Below, one piece after another: positions 1-12,292 of a stretch of 64,000 bases of DNA (position 1 is its first letter; each line of letters opens with the position of its first letter). The DNA is from Hypericum androsaemum. Lineage: Eukaryota > Streptophyta > Magnoliopsida > Malpighiales > Hypericaceae. The DNA is taken from assembly GCA_963995505.1 (NCBI GenBank), contig OZ023198.1, positions 8,022,558 to 8,086,557 on the forward strand, in the 5' to 3' direction. Under the pieces are notes generated by a model that saw only the letters and a program-made list of their open reading frames with translations, did not search any database and had not been told where the DNA came from. The translations under genes were made by a program, and so were the position numbers.

Positions 1-1057
1 TTGTTAATAAGTACGTAAAAAATTAAAAAAAATACTTTGTTTATAGTCAAGTAAAAAAAATTCGGTTTATAGCATTATTCAAATGTAATACTCGATTATA
101 ATTTTTTTCAATAAGACGGCGATCACAAGGATCATTTGAATACAGTTTAGAAAATAAATGATGATGTAAATTTTATCAAACAAGCAAATATAGTACAAAC
201 TAGTATCTTAAAATATTTTTTTAATTAATAAAGTATGTAAAAATATGTATATTTATTCAAAACTATGAGTTTATGTGAAAGTTGAGACCAAGATTTAGTA
301 CCAATATTTTCAAAAAAAGTAGTAGTTATTACGATAGATATAGAGAAGTTATTCAATATTAACACTATTACAGCGGGACCAAAATTATGTATCATTTTGA
401 AGAGGCTATCAGTTTACGGAGAATCATTTTATAGAATTTTTATTATATGTCAAAAGATTCAAAGATATTTTTTACTATGGCATCTTCCAACCACCGTAAT
501 TTACAGTCTGTTGGATGGAGAAAAAGTATTGTGGAAAAATAAAAGATAAAAGAAAAAGTAAAATATGTTTACGTTGCGTCAGAAAATAGGAAGGAAATAT
601 GGGTACAACAGCAGAAGTAAATTTGGAAATGTATTACTCTAATTCGATATCATCTACCTCTAAAAGGAAAAAAATCGATATCATCGAACTAAAATCTACC
701 CATTGAATTTTAAGGGAAAGGATCACTTCAGAATGGTATGTACAGCCTACATCCAGTAAACCATTGCTACATCCATTTCCCAAAAAAAAAACCATTGCTA
801 CATCTATTTCATTAAAAATTGATGTCCAAGATATTGGACTGCAAAATTTGTTTTAAATCTCCACCCCGGAGCCCGAGTATCATATACGCCCCAAAATAAA
901 AATAAAAATAAAAAACCTTAAATACTAATAGAAAACCACCTATAACTAGCAATATTAGGTGAACGACCAGTCCACAGTCCATCCCATTTCCCCTCGAGGA
1001 ATCAAATACTCATCCTTCATCATCAACAAACGACTTGCTGGGAATTTTGTGCAGATG
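1..1057. other. AT-rich intergenic DNA
   Basis: No gene recognised. The stretch is AT-rich with A and T runs. The right part, about 900-1057, lies downstream of the FIP2-like stop codon and probably holds its 3' UTR on the minus strand. Confidence 0.5.
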
Positions 1058-3721
1058 TCACCGGATTACTCCAACCAAATCCGCACCGTCCAGATTTGCA
1101 TTTTCCAATTGCTAGTTGGCACAGACAACGAGTGTTCGTCAGCAGAGGAACGATCGATCGATCAATCGTATTGCAGAAACAATCTCATTCGTTTTTTACT
1201 TTGGAGAAGTAACTGTTAAAACTTTGACGAACAATATGAGGAATATGGTAGAATCAACTTACTGCATTTTGCACCAAAGGGCATTTAGCTTAGCAGTAAA
1301 AAAGAGTGTACTATTTCTAGGAGGTCCAGGGTTAAAACCCTGGCGTGTGATCTAAAAAATTTATCTTTCAAAAAAAAGAACTTACTGCATTTTGCAAGTT
1401 GGCTTGTCGTAGATAAGCTCGTTGAAGGTTGGCACCTTTTAAGTTAGCGTTAGTCATTTTTGCAGCCTGGCGAATAACATACAGTTGGAACAAGTTCAAA
1501 TCAGAAGCGATCTAAATTGAAGAAACTTGAATCAGATCAGAAAGACATTAATTGCTAATTATTTATTTATCCTACACTATCGATGATTGCGAGATGTGTT
1601 TTTAGAATCAACAACCGTGAGCGTCTCTCTCACACACCACGGATGGTTCTGTTACCTGCAAATTTGCTGACTGTAGATTAGCTCCTTCCAAGTTGGCGTT
1701 GGTAAGATCAGCCTTCTGTAATTAAAACATCATCAGAAAGAAGATACATACAGTCGAGGGAAGTTCAGAATGATGATCCATCAAAGATAATTACAGAGAG
1801 AAGTTCAATACTTGGTCAAAGATGTGTAAGGGGGAAATTCCATCAAATTAAGAGAAGTTTCAAACCTTTAAAACAGCATAGCGCAGATCTGCACCGCAGA
1901 AACTGCAGTCCACTAGGCAAGCATCTAACAAAATACAAAATTCAGATGAGATGGAATCCAAGCTTAGATGAGAATATTTGATGAGTAGAATCAAACTAGT
2001 ATCACCACACCAAAAAAAAAAAAGGACTTGAGCTAGGACTTTCTAAACTTAAGATGGCTTTTTTTCGAAGACTATCGCCAGTCTAGATGCAGAGGCGCGG
2101 ACGTGATTATTTACTAAATTTGCTGTGATCACATTCTCATGCAAATTGTTGAATTCATTATTTTATGTTGAGATGCATCTCTCATTCTAAGATTTTATGA
2201 TGCATGATACACTTTCCCAAAAAAAAAAAGTTTACCTTGCAGATTTGCACTCTGGAGACACGCATCAGCTAATAGAGCTCCACGAAGGTTGGCTCCAATA
2301 AATTGACATCTTCACTCGGAATTATGCAACTATCAAAGACAGTGAACGATACATTTCACAAAATAGATTACAGTCTCCATTTCAGATCTTACCTATTCAA
2401 GTTTGTATTGAGAAATATGGAGCCCTCGCCATCAACACCCTGTAGTTGGAATAATGATGTTAATCCAATCGATCATTTTTTTTTTGTAAGTCCCGCATAT
2501 TGATGTAAATCAACTTGGCACAATCTATGATCAAACTGTTAGACACGTTGAATATGCTTGTTGATCTCCTCGGCAATCAAGTCAGGAGGAGATCAACAAG
2601 CACCTAATAACATGCCCACCAAAATTAAATGATATCACACACGATTTCAAGAGAAAATCTACCCGGAAAATTGCACGTTGAAGGTTGGCACGTGAAAAGA
2701 GCACATTTTTAAGAACGGCGTACCTGAAGTCAACATTACACAGGGTCTGAAAAAGAACAACCTATCAAATCAGATGCGGAAGAGTTTAATTCTAATGATT
2801 GCAGATGTTTTGTTACCATCAAGCAGGGACATAATCAACTACCAAATTAGACAGGTCGAGGCCAGAAAGATTAACCCCCTGAAATTGCACTATCTTAGAC
2901 TGTACACACTTGATTATGTCTTTTCGTGTCAATCCAGCGGATTGATCATCCGCTTCTTTCTTCTTACTCAAGACAGCATGGATTGCATCTGTAAGACCCT
3001 GTCACAACATAAAGGAAAGCTGAGCAGGAGAAGTTCGCCAAGCAAAAAACTAGGAAGGTGACAGTGATGTTGAGGAAAGACGAAAGAAATTTATCAATCG
3101 TTATGAAACACACAACGACATACAAGAAGCTGATAGTACTCCGCCTCTCGCAGGAGCTCCGAGTATTCAGCATCAGTCAGGATCGGAATCGCGCCATCCC
3201 TCAGCCAATTCAGAACATGCCGGAAGTGCTTTCCATCCCGATCAACGAAGATGTAGCCCTTCGAAAAGATCCACCAATTCAAAACCTTCACACAACAAAC
3301 AAAACCAAACCACGTCCCCTCCCAAACCCCCAAGACAAAAAGAAAGCCATAACAAACTAACACCTTTTCCGGGTCCTCACATACAGTATGCCGGCCGCTG
3401 AACATGGCAGCGAGCATGGAGTCTGGCTCGCGCTGCGTTAGCGTGTCTACGGTCGTCCAGAACTTCTTCCCCCCTACCACATTCAGTGATATTAAGTAAC
3501 CGCAACAAGAGAGAGAATGAAACAGTGTGGGAGAGAGATAGAGCCACGAGCTCCCCCTCCCTTCTACTTTCGATGACAACTGCTGGACACAAACGGGAAT
3601 AGCTGGACACTAAAGGTATATGGACATCCGAAACGTTGACGTAAATAAGGATAAGCGCGGAGGTGACAAGGAGAGGGAGCTCACCGACGTTGAGGCGAAC
3701 CAGAGAAGGGTTCTTCATCAT
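1058..3721 (-). CDS. FIP2: FIP2-like T1/BTB and pentapeptide-repeat protein
   Basis: Eleven exons join in frame: 3721-3685, 3473-3364, 3258-3124, 2998-2843, 2746-2663, 2439-2393, 2309-2236, 1924-1866, 1715-1656, 1466-1386, 1111-1058, giving 298 aa ending in TGA. Residues 1-94 are a potassium-channel-type T1/BTB domain: it begins VRLNVGGKKF after the first splice and includes FVDRDGKHFRHVLNWLRDG. Residues about 95-135 are a charged linker with SKKKADDQSAGLTRKD. From about residue 135 to the end are tandem A(N/D)LXX pentapeptide repeats, for example ANLEGANLQSANLQ, which family knowledge predicts to fold as a right-handed beta-helix. The domain order and length match Arabidopsis FIP2 (At5g55000), described as a formin FH1-interacting protein; proteins of this class may also serve as CUL3 adaptors. 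All splice borders are GT..AG and no frame break is seen, so the gene looks intact. The symbol rests on architecture, not on a search. Confidence 0.9.
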
Positions 3722-4311
3722 CTTTCTTTCTCACTACGTTGACTTCTCCCGGGCAGAAAAAGAGAGAGTGCCTTTGGGGGCATAGGTCCATAATAAGGTC
3801 AAACCCTAGAGTTATTTACGTAGGATTCGGATCCTACCCTATCGTGCTTTCAAATTTCGGATCCATATCCGCCAGCGTCTTGGGTATCTAAATCAATATG
3901 CATATGTTAATCTAGACCTTGATTGGGATCATACCATATCTTAGATCCAGTAGACTCTAGATATGTAAGATCAAATACGTGACAATCAAGGTTTGGATTT
4001 TTCCAACATCCCTAAATACAATTTAGTTTGCTATTTTAACTAAATCAAATTGGAAATGGAGTTCTCTACGTGTGAGTATGTGTGTTTTTTCTTTTTAGTG
4101 AAAAGCTATGTGGTCTGGATCCAAGGGATTTTTTTTTATGGGTAAAAAATTTATGTGTATTTCTGAAATCGATAGAAACATACATACATTTCATAAATTG
4201 ACAAAAAATAATTTAAATTTTACAAAAATTATCGAAACAACTCATGCACCTATCCGATCGTCATGTGGCGGTAAGGCCAGGTACTCTGTCACCAGCAGAG
4301 GAAATACTAAA
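3722..4311. promoter_or_regulatory. upstream region of the FIP2-like gene
   Basis: The first part, 3722 to about 3900 read on the minus strand, must hold the 5' UTR and promoter of the FIP2-like gene. I see no convincing TATA box. The rest, to the MULE border at 4312, is AT-rich and has no recognisable gene. Confidence 0.35.
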
Positions 4312-4320
4312 AAAAATATA

Positions 4321-5642
4321 GGGAAAAGTATACGTTTAGTACTTGTAATTTTGTATTTTGACAAATAAGATCCCGTGGTTTAAAAACGACGTTTTGAATC
4401 CTGTGGTATGCACCCTCGTTTCACTTTTAGGCTCGGATGGCTCCCAGAACTAAATTTTACTCTGGACCAAAAAATGACTTCGTTTTGCAGATAAGTTGAC
4501 AGCCACGTCAAAAAAAATTATCCCGCTTGGATGTATGAGTTGTACAAAAGGAAATATCAATTCAATCCCTTCTTTAATTGTATTTTCCAAAAACCACCCC
4601 TCTCCATCATCTTCTTCCCTGTACAATATGCACCCCTCCTCCAATTCAAACACCATCTTCTTCTCAGGTCACTCAGACCAAATACCAACTCAGCTTCACT
4701 GTAACAAACATCCTACATAACCAACAACTGCTTCCTATCATTATGACCCATCAAAGCCAAAAGAAACCATCGAGAAACATTGTCCCCATCTCCAACTACA
4801 GTTCACCTAAAACCACCAATCTCCAGCCACTAATATCCAGTCTCCAATCTCTAATAGAAAGGGCAAAAAACAAAACGACGTCGGATGGAAGCTGGGTTTC
4901 TCCAACCCCTTGTACGGACTCAACGATGGGTGGACTGGTCAACGACGGGTACACCTGCTCGTACGGACTCAAACCCTAGCCGGGGTATGCGGAGGGAAAG
5001 AAGAAGGAGAAGAGGTCCAGGACCGTGGAGTTCACCATCTTCCACTCCCCGGGAACCAACTCCTTGACTGGCACCGGTGGCGGCTTCTTTCCGGCCAACG
5101 AGTTCTTCTAGAAGGGGCAGTTCCTCCATAAGCTAAATACCGGCATCGGCTCCAGAGGTGTGAGGGCCAACAAAAGCGGGATCTTGGTCTATGGTTTTAG
5201 GGTTTAAAGGTTGGGGATTTTTTGTTGTGGGTGAGGATAGGGATGGTGTGGAGTTGGAATGGGAATGTTTGGGGGTGGAGTTTAAGGGGTTTTGTTTTGT
5301 GGGTGGGTGGAGAGATTAACTTTAAGGAAAGAGAGAGAAGAGACAGGGAAGAAGAAGAAGAAGAATAAGAGCTTTTTGAAAATATATAAAATGAAGGGAT
5401 TATTTTGAAATTTTCTATCAAGGTAACTCAAATTCCTACGTGATAAAAAACATGACGTCATTGCCAACTCAGCTACAAAACGAAGTCATTTTTTGGTTCG
5501 GAGTCAAATTTGGGTCGGGGAGCCATCCGAGCCTAAAAGTGAAACGATGGTGCATACCACAGTAATCAAAACGTCGTTTTTAAACCATATGATCATATTT
5601 GTCAAAATATAAAACTACAAGTACTAAAAGTGTACTTTTCCC
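4321..5642. mobile_element. Mutator-like element with captured-looking interior (Pack-MULE candidate)
   Basis: The 1,322-bp element has long terminal inverted repeats of roughly 190 bp (about 4321-4510 and 5455-5642). Its ends read GGGAAAAGTA and TACTTTTCCC. It is flanked by a perfect 9-bp duplication, AAAAATATA, at 4312-4320 and 5643-5651; 9 bp is the hallmark of Mutator-superfamily insertion. No transposase is encoded, so the element is non-autonomous. The interior (about 4560-5420) is pyrimidine-rich on one side and purine-rich on the other. Near 4880-5160 it carries GC-richer sequence unlike the flanks, with short ORFs that could be pieces of a host gene; I do not recognise the source. 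Similar arm sequence recurs near 34.6 kb and, more weakly, at 42.6 and 53.2 kb. Confidence 0.85.
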
Positions 5643-5651
5643 AAAAATATA

Positions 5652-6105
5652 TTAATAGTGGAGACAACCCAATTGTGGGTGGAATATCCGTACTTTTTTT
5701 AGTTTAATTAGGATAGCTAGGAGACTATGACTACTATTTTTTAACCAAGTGGTAGAAATGGAGAGACCTAAATTTATTTAATCATGTTTTGAATTAATCC
5801 ACATAATAGAAAATTTCATTAGATAATTATAATAATTAAACTTAAACATTAATTATACATTTAGAGCTTAAACATATGAATGCATGTTAGGGGACTTTTC
5901 AACAAAAATTAATGTTTCAAAGAGCTTGAACAATGTATTTTTAAGTAAAAGTGCCCTGCCATTGGATTAAACATATGAACATTTTATTTACGGAGCTTGA
6001 ATTTATTAATAATTAAAACCGTAGTTCCTGCTTTAATTAATTACTAATTTGGTCATTATATTAACATTTATTCATACAAAATTAAATAAAATTTAAAATT
6101 TATTA
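5652..6105. other. AT-rich intergenic DNA
   Basis: No gene, RNA or clear repeat recognised. The sequence is very AT-rich. Confidence 0.4.
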
Positions 6106-6106
6106 A

Positions 6107-6235
6107 GTCTACCATAATTAACTGTGTAAATTAGCAAAATTTAACATATAAATAAATTATACATTTACAGATTTTTATACTAAAAATTTTCAATTTTAAA
6201 ACAAATTTATATTGATTTTTTTATTAGTGTAATTT
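6107..6235. repeat. left copy of a 130-bp direct repeat (possible LTR)
   Basis: Matches 7588-7715 closely, starting at ACCATAATTAACT and ending near TTAGTGTAATT. The two copies bracket about 1.35 kb. The copy at 7.6 kb is preceded by a minus-strand primer-binding-site motif, so the pair may be LTRs of a small decayed retrotransposon. The LTR ends are not canonical TG..CA, so this is tentative. Confidence 0.45.
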
Positions 6236-7059
6236 GTTATGCATTATGTAAATTTGTGATAATTAATTGTTAAATTTGATTTATTGAAAAGTAAATCGTA
6301 CTTGATATTAATGTGTATATACATGCTTTATACTATGTTTTGTGGTCACTTTGCATAATGCATAATTATTAACACATTGATAGCATTTTCCATAATCAAA
6401 ATTGTGATAATTAATCAATAGAGTATAATTATGTTGATTTCTAAATATTGACAAGCTATTCGATGAACTATCAATAATGCCATTATTTTTAATCTATTAA
6501 TTAGAAATCAACTTAATCAACTAATTAATAATATTCAAATGAACACACATAAATTAGAACCATTTAGCCTGATTCAATAATTTCATTAAATCTAACAATT
6601 CCTGGCCTACCAATTCTTTATAGGTCCAAATATCTAAGGCTAATATTTCAGATCTAAATCAATAAGTTCATACAGAAGTGCAAAGTCTCATACCATACAC
6701 GCCAACTTCTTTAGAACTAAAATTTGCATATATATCATCAAACTTCGATACCGCAAATCCAATAATTCATACAGGTCTAATTGATTGTCTTTTATCGATC
6801 CATATTTATGCCCTAAATTTTTAAGTCCACTAATAATTTTCTAACAGGGCCCAAATTCGAGGTCCAAGACACTCATAGACTAAAGCATGAATAAAAATAT
6901 CAGACAAGATTTATCAACAATCAATAAATTATCTTGAATAATTATTAATCATAATTTAGAACAATAATTAATAACACATAACATTAAGAGCATTATTCAC
7001 ATCAAAATTGCAATTACTAACCAAGTCCAATTTCTCATTATTCATTAGAATATAATGAC

Positions 7060-7440
7060 CAAATAACATTCTGTACATTATGTTCCAAAGAAAAAAAAAC
7101 TTTGGAAAGAAAAAACGGCGGAAAAGAAAGGGAATTAGAAAAACAAGGACCCTAGTGACATATTACGGTTAAGGTCACAAATTCACGCATATTTTGCGGT
7201 TAAGTCCTCCGCCAAGACCTTACGGACATATTACAGTTAGGTACCTTAATTCCCGCAAGTTTTTCACTTTAGTCCCTTAGATACCTTAATTTCCGCACGT
7301 TTTGCATTTAAGTCCTTCGAACAGAAAATCAGTTACCCTATAACAGATAGACTTATTACAATTCAGTCAACAAATTGCCGTGTATTTTGCAGTTCAGTCC
7401 TTAGGTCTAGGTATCGTTAAGGACATCTAATTGCGTTTAG
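7060..7440. repeat. degenerate tandem repeats of about 50-60 bp
   Basis: At least four diverged units alternate a phrase like TATTACGGTTAAG with one like CGTATTTTGCAGTTCAGTCC. The unit is visible at about 7160, 7220, 7270 and 7350. They lie between the two 130-bp direct repeats and look like non-coding interior of a retroelement. No ORF is present. Confidence 0.45.
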
Positions 7441-7575
7441 GTTCTAGGGTTTTCTATTGTGCTTCGATTCAGTACTAAAGCCATCAATTTGTGTGTGCCG
7501 TACCTTAATCTATGCAAGGCTCTATACGTATCATTCATACACACAAATAGAACTCAAAACCAATCCATAGTGAAC

Positions 7576-7715
7576 ACTGGCTCTGATACCATAATTAACT
7601 ATGTAAATTAGCAAAATTAAAAATATAAATAAATTATACATTTACAGATTTTTATTCTAAAAATTTTCAATTTAAAACAAATTTATATTGATTTTTTGAT
7701 TAGTGTAATTAGTTT
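7576..7715 (-). repeat. right copy of the 130-bp direct repeat with adjacent PBS-like motif
   Basis: At about 7576-7589 the plus strand reads TGGCTCTGATACCA, the complement of the usual plant retroelement primer-binding site for initiator methionine tRNA. The 130-bp repeat follows immediately. This fits the 5' LTR side of a minus-strand element whose 3' LTR would be at 6107. Internal coding sequence is absent, so it would be a TRIM-like or heavily deleted element. Confidence 0.4.
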
Positions 7716-7910
7716 ATTTTTTTTAATTTGTAATAAGTGGCTTACTACTTGAACCAACTCGTATTGATCTATATGTATTTTACGAAAAAAGACAATAGTC
7801 CAAACTATCCTAATTCAACTAAAAAAGTAGTCTATAAAAAAAATATCGTCTCGTAGGGAGAATGACCCGCAACTGGTTCGTATCATCTATTAATATATAT
7901 ATATTAAATA

Positions 7911-8345
7911 TTTCCTTTGCCGGTGGTAGAGGACCTGCCCGATACGGGACCGGATTTGGTCCTGGAGGCCAAATCCAGCACGGTGCTAGAGGATTTTTAT
8001 TGAAGAACACGCAGGGACTATTTTGCAAAAATGCAGAAATACGGGGGTGTAAAATAAAAAAGTTCACAACCATTGAATCATAACTGGGTAAACCATTGAA
8101 TCGTAACTGAGTAAACCATTGAATCGTAACTGAGTAACTAGGACGGACCCCGATTTATCCGAGACGGGAAAAAATGGACTATTGAATCATAACTAGATAG
8201 ACCATTGAATCATAATCAAGTAAACCATTGAATCATAACTAAATCAACCATTGAATCGTCCAGGACGGTCCTGGTTGGATTTGACCTTCCAGGACCAAAT
8301 CTGCTCCCGTCCGATACGGCCACATCGGCAAGGCAGGCGGAAACA
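7911..8345. mobile_element. foldback/MITE-like element with an internal 23-bp repeat array
   Basis: Arms at about 7911-7975 and 8265-8345 are inverted copies that share GATTTGGTCCTGGA and a GGACxxGCCCGATACGG-like segment. Between them, 8068-8255, the phrase AACCATTGAATCGTAACTGA repeats about six times with small changes. No ORF of note. Target-site duplication and superfamily were not resolved. Confidence 0.55.
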
Positions 8346-8648
8346 ACCCACTAACAAAGTTGTCTCCATAATCTTTTTTATTTCAATTAATTTTCTATAT
8401 AATTAGGAAAGAAATGTATTTTTCTATCTATTTCAAAAATATATGTAACTTTTTATATAGAAAAAAAAGTTACCGTCAGGGGGATTTGAATTTTGCTGAC
8501 GCAAGCGCTTGCGTCAGTGTCAGGGGGACAAATTACCATTTTTTTCCTACCATTTTTTTTTGTTACCGTTTTAATCCCCAGGTTACCGTTTTTTACTGTT
8601 GGTACTTTTTTAATTTTTTTTTATAAATTCAAAATTTCTTCACAACTC

Positions 8649-8656
8649 TATAAATA
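8649..8656 (+). promoter_or_regulatory. TATA box of the hAT transposase gene
   Basis: TATAAATA lies about 150 bp upstream of the transposase ATG at 8807, a plausible position for a leader of about 120 nt. Confidence 0.4.
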
Positions 8657-8806
8657 CCACCTTTTATTCTTCAAATTTTACACATTCTAATCTCAATTCT
8701 CTACTTCTCTTATTGAAAATTTGAGCTATATAAATTCTCCCTCAAGTTTACTAATTACATATATTAGTCATATTTCTCATATAATTACTCATATTACTAT
8801 ATAATT

Positions 8807-10849
8807 ATGTCATCAAGTAGAGCAAATAAGGGTAAGGAAAAATGTGTGGAACATCACGATTCTATTGAATCAGATTTTTCACCGATTTCTACTTATCCTA
8901 TTCCGGAAGAAATGCTGAACGTCCATGATGAAGCTCAACGGGAAAGTGCTGATTCAATATTCAACAATCCACAAAAGGTAAAAAGATCACCTTCATTACT
9001 TTTTACTAAGCATTTCACAAAAATTTCTACCGGAGAAAAAGGTATCTTCAAAATTACATGTAATTATTGTAGTAAACAATATGAATTCAAAATCGGGAAT
9101 GGATATGGTACTTATACTATTCATTTGAATACTAAACATCCACACGAAGTTGGCTTTGAAAAATTACAAACTCAATTATCTACTACACCTAATATTTTAT
9201 TTCATTACACCGATCAAAATAATAGAGAGGAATTAGCTAAATTAGTTGCTACCGAACATTTATCTTTTAGTTTTGATGAAAAACTTAATTTTACAACTTA
9301 TTGTCAAAATGCTTTAAATCCTAGTGTAAAAAAAGTTCCACGAAGTACATTAACACTATATGTAAAAGATTTATACAAGAAAAATTACAAACTTTTTTCT
9401 TTGATTTTGATGGTCGAGTTTCTATATGTTGTGATATATGGAGTGATCATTGGCAAACACATTCATATTTTGGTGTTACATGTCATTGGATTGATAATGA
9501 ATGGAATATACAAAAAAGAATAATTGCATATAGAGTTTTTGATGATAGTTATAGTGGGAATAATTGTTATAAAATATTGCATACTATTTTACAAGAACAT
9601 AATCTAGTTCAAAAAATATTTTCAAATTTTCTAGATAATGCAAGTTCTAATAATGTTATGGTTAAAGATTTAGAAATTTGTTGTACACGATTCGGAGGAA
9701 AATTTTTTCATATTAGATGTGCATGTCATATATTTAATCTTTGTACCCAAGATAGAATTAAAGCTTTAGACTCTACATTAGGACTAATTAAACAAGCACT
9801 TAATTTATTATGGGCTCGCCCAAAATTGCTAAAAGATTGGAAAATTTTTTCCAAATCAAACAACATGAAACCAAAACGTTTTCCACAAGATGTTCAACAT
9901 CGTTTGAATTCGACTTATGAATTGTTAAAAGAAGCTCTTCCATACAAAGAACTTCTATGTAATTTTTTTGCATCTAATGATCAAACTAATAATATTATGT
10001 TACAACCTTACCATTGGGACCTTGTAGAAAAACTAAATGAGCTTTTAGAATATTTTAATTATGCTACACATCTTTTATCAGGTGTTTATTATCCTACATC
10101 TCATTTACTATTTTTGGAATGTTGTAATATATCGGAGGCAATATGTAGCGCTTATCAAGATTTTGCATTGTCATCATGCGTTTCGGAAATGGCTAACAAA
10201 TGCTTAAAGTATTTTAAGGAGATTCCCCAACTTAATTTAATTGCAACTATTTTTATGCCGAACATTAAAATTGATGGTTTACAAAATTTATTATATGCGT
10301 ATTACACAAATTTGGTAATTTTTTTGCAAGTTCCTAATCTAGAAGATAATGTTGTAAAAATTACAAACAATGTAAAAAAAGATATTTTAGATTTAATTAG
10401 TGATTATAGTATTAGGAATAATGCTTCTACATCTAATGAACCAACTCCCTCTCCCTCACAAGGTGAAAAATTAAGTTTTACGGAAAGATTGTTAATGAAA
10501 AAATAAAAAAGACCCCGAGGAATAAGTTTAACCAATTCGGAATTTGATTTATATCTTAACACACAATTTGATATTCCATTTGTCAAATCTTCTAGTTTTC
10601 CTTTATTAGAATGGTGGAACAACCATGTAGAACAATTTCCGGTTATGTCAATTATTGCCAAAGAATTGCTTGCTTGTCCGATTTCGACGGTTGCCGTGGA
10701 ACAAGCATTTAGTGCAGGAGGTACAAGCATTACTCGCCGATTGGACCAAGGCGGAAAGACGACAACAAGAATTGGTCCGGGAAAATCCCGACCAACTATA
10801 CGACCTCGATGATGCCACAACCGGTGAAAGCACAAACACATCCGACTAA
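8807..10849 (+). pseudogene. hAT-family transposase (zf-BED / RICESLEEPER type), broken
   Basis: hAT transposases bind element ends in the nucleus and carry out cut-and-paste transposition. The ATG at 8807 opens an N-terminal region and a BED-type zinc finger (ITCNYCSKQYEF ... HLNTKHP). A one-base frameshift near 9395 moves the frame; the core then reads FDFDGRVSICCDIWSDHW, later DNASSNNVMVKDL and RCACHIFNLC, typical of plant hAT catalytic cores. An in-frame TAA at 10504-10506 interrupts the gene. The reading frame continues through the C-terminal dimerisation domain (LLEWWNNHVEQFPVMS, then STVAVEQAFSAGG). A second frame change with local sequence loss near 10720 leads to a tail ending SDQ-free, rich in D, T and E. 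The gene is therefore disabled but its decay is light. The right element end is at 11334; no left inverted repeat was found. A deletion derivative lies at 26234. Confidence 0.85.
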
Positions 10850-11334
10850 GTGAGTTAGCTCCATAAAGGAAAGAGAACTATGTGGGCTTTGATTCCTTCG
10901 GAGCTAAGGATACGTAGGCAACTTAATTTGGTACATAAAGTGCAAGCCCAATCTTTAGTTTATTTCTTTTTCCCAAAAAATGTTAAACACTAATTCCTAA
11001 TTTTTTTTAATATTTGAAGCAAAAATCAAAGTTTTTAAATTTTTCAAAAAATATCAAAACTTTTTAAACTTTTTCGAAAATATTACAAAAATATTCAAAA
11101 TATTCAAAAAAAATTAGAGGTTTTAGAATTTTTTAATTAAGTATTAAAATTATAGAATTAATTCGAATTCGAATTCGAATTATAATTCGATTATAATTCG
11201 ATTCTAATTCGAAAATTCATAATTCGTATTTGATTCGTCTTTTGAAGAATTGAATATGGTTTAATGTTTTGATAAATTCGAATTCGAATAAATTCGATTC
11301 GAATTCGTCTAAATTCGAACCGTGGTCAGGTCTA
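10850..11334 (+). mobile_element. 3' subterminal region and right end of the hAT element
   Basis: AT-rich 3' flank with many TTCGAATTCGAA-type motifs (11160-11320), ending GTGGTCAGGTCTA at 11334. The same subterminal motif and end occur at the hAT derivative near 27168, which supports this as the true right terminus. The expected 8-bp duplication partner on the left was not found. Confidence 0.6.
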
Positions 11335-11821
11335 GTTCTACCTGTAGTTTCTGAGGGTATTCACATTTGGCATGTGATTACTCTGGTCGAGATTTTTGAA
11401 GATGATCATGTACTACAATTCACTGGAAGAACTTTAGAGCAAAAATGTTTTCAACAATTTCGTTAATAATTATATTAATTAGTTTTCTATAAAAAAATAT
11501 TTTAGCAGATCCCTTTTACTTTTCTAGTTGGAGACCAACATCTTTGGGCTAATGTCAGATGTGCTCTTGGTTTAAATCCCAGTCAAACAAGGAAAATATG
11601 ATATGTTAATGTGCTTTGGATAATCCACATTTCATAATTAGTGATGAGTACATTGAACTATTCATATGTAGCAAAATCATTCCAGAAATCATCACTTAAG
11701 ATATCATCGTGGGCTTGTGAATCAAAAAATGCAAATTAAAAATTACGTATAATGCATGTAGCGAAACGTACCTAACCTAAAAGAATTAAAAAAAACATTT
11801 TCAAACTATAGTAATGTGGTT
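11335..11821. other. intergenic DNA
   Basis: No gene recognised. A short ORF over 11269-11466 overlaps the hAT end and has no recognisable product. Confidence 0.4.
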
Positions 11822-11826
11822 CAATA

Positions 11827-12292
11827 TATTAGATATAATTCATATTTATAACCCAAGATCATCATCATGCTGAATAGTTAAAGATTCATAGGAATATCTG
11901 GATCCATCGCGAATTACCGTCAATTGTTGCGGAATCTCTACGACGATCCTGCACGAACACGGTGGTTTGTGGTCTTCCTCAACTAATCCCTTAGACCCTC
12001 AAGGGCAACCATCGCTTTTCCTGATGAGGAGAAGAGACCGTAATCGATTTAGTGTCTCGGGAACCATAACCTAGGGGTCTTTATATATTGGCCAAGTAGG
12101 GTTCCCATAATCCCCTTAATTGTGCCAATAACTGGTATCTGCTTATTGAGTCCATATTCCATTAGAAGTCAAGTAGTCTTGGACTTCCTAAACTATGGAT
12201 CACCTTATAATAGTCCAATTAGTCAAATAGCCAATATAACTGATAAATAAATATGTGGCCCATAATATAATTAGGAAATAAATTTCCTAACA
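11827..12292 (-). repeat. 3' LTR of the 11.8-18.3 kb Copia element
   Basis: 466 bp, ends in CCTAACA on the plus strand. It starts TA instead of TG through one mutation. It matches the 349-bp 5' LTR except for a block of about 117 bp around 11990-12120 that the other copy lacks. Confidence 0.9.

Noticed and set aside
3094..3579. 161-codon minus-strand frame over the FIP2-like gene
   Set aside because: It reads through introns 1-2 of the FIP2-like gene. The spliced model gives the conserved T1 sequence without the intronic residues.
7060..8260. Possible CRISPR-like arrays
   Set aside because: Units are adjacent and diverged with no unique spacers, and the DNA is from a plant nucleus. They are tandem repeats.
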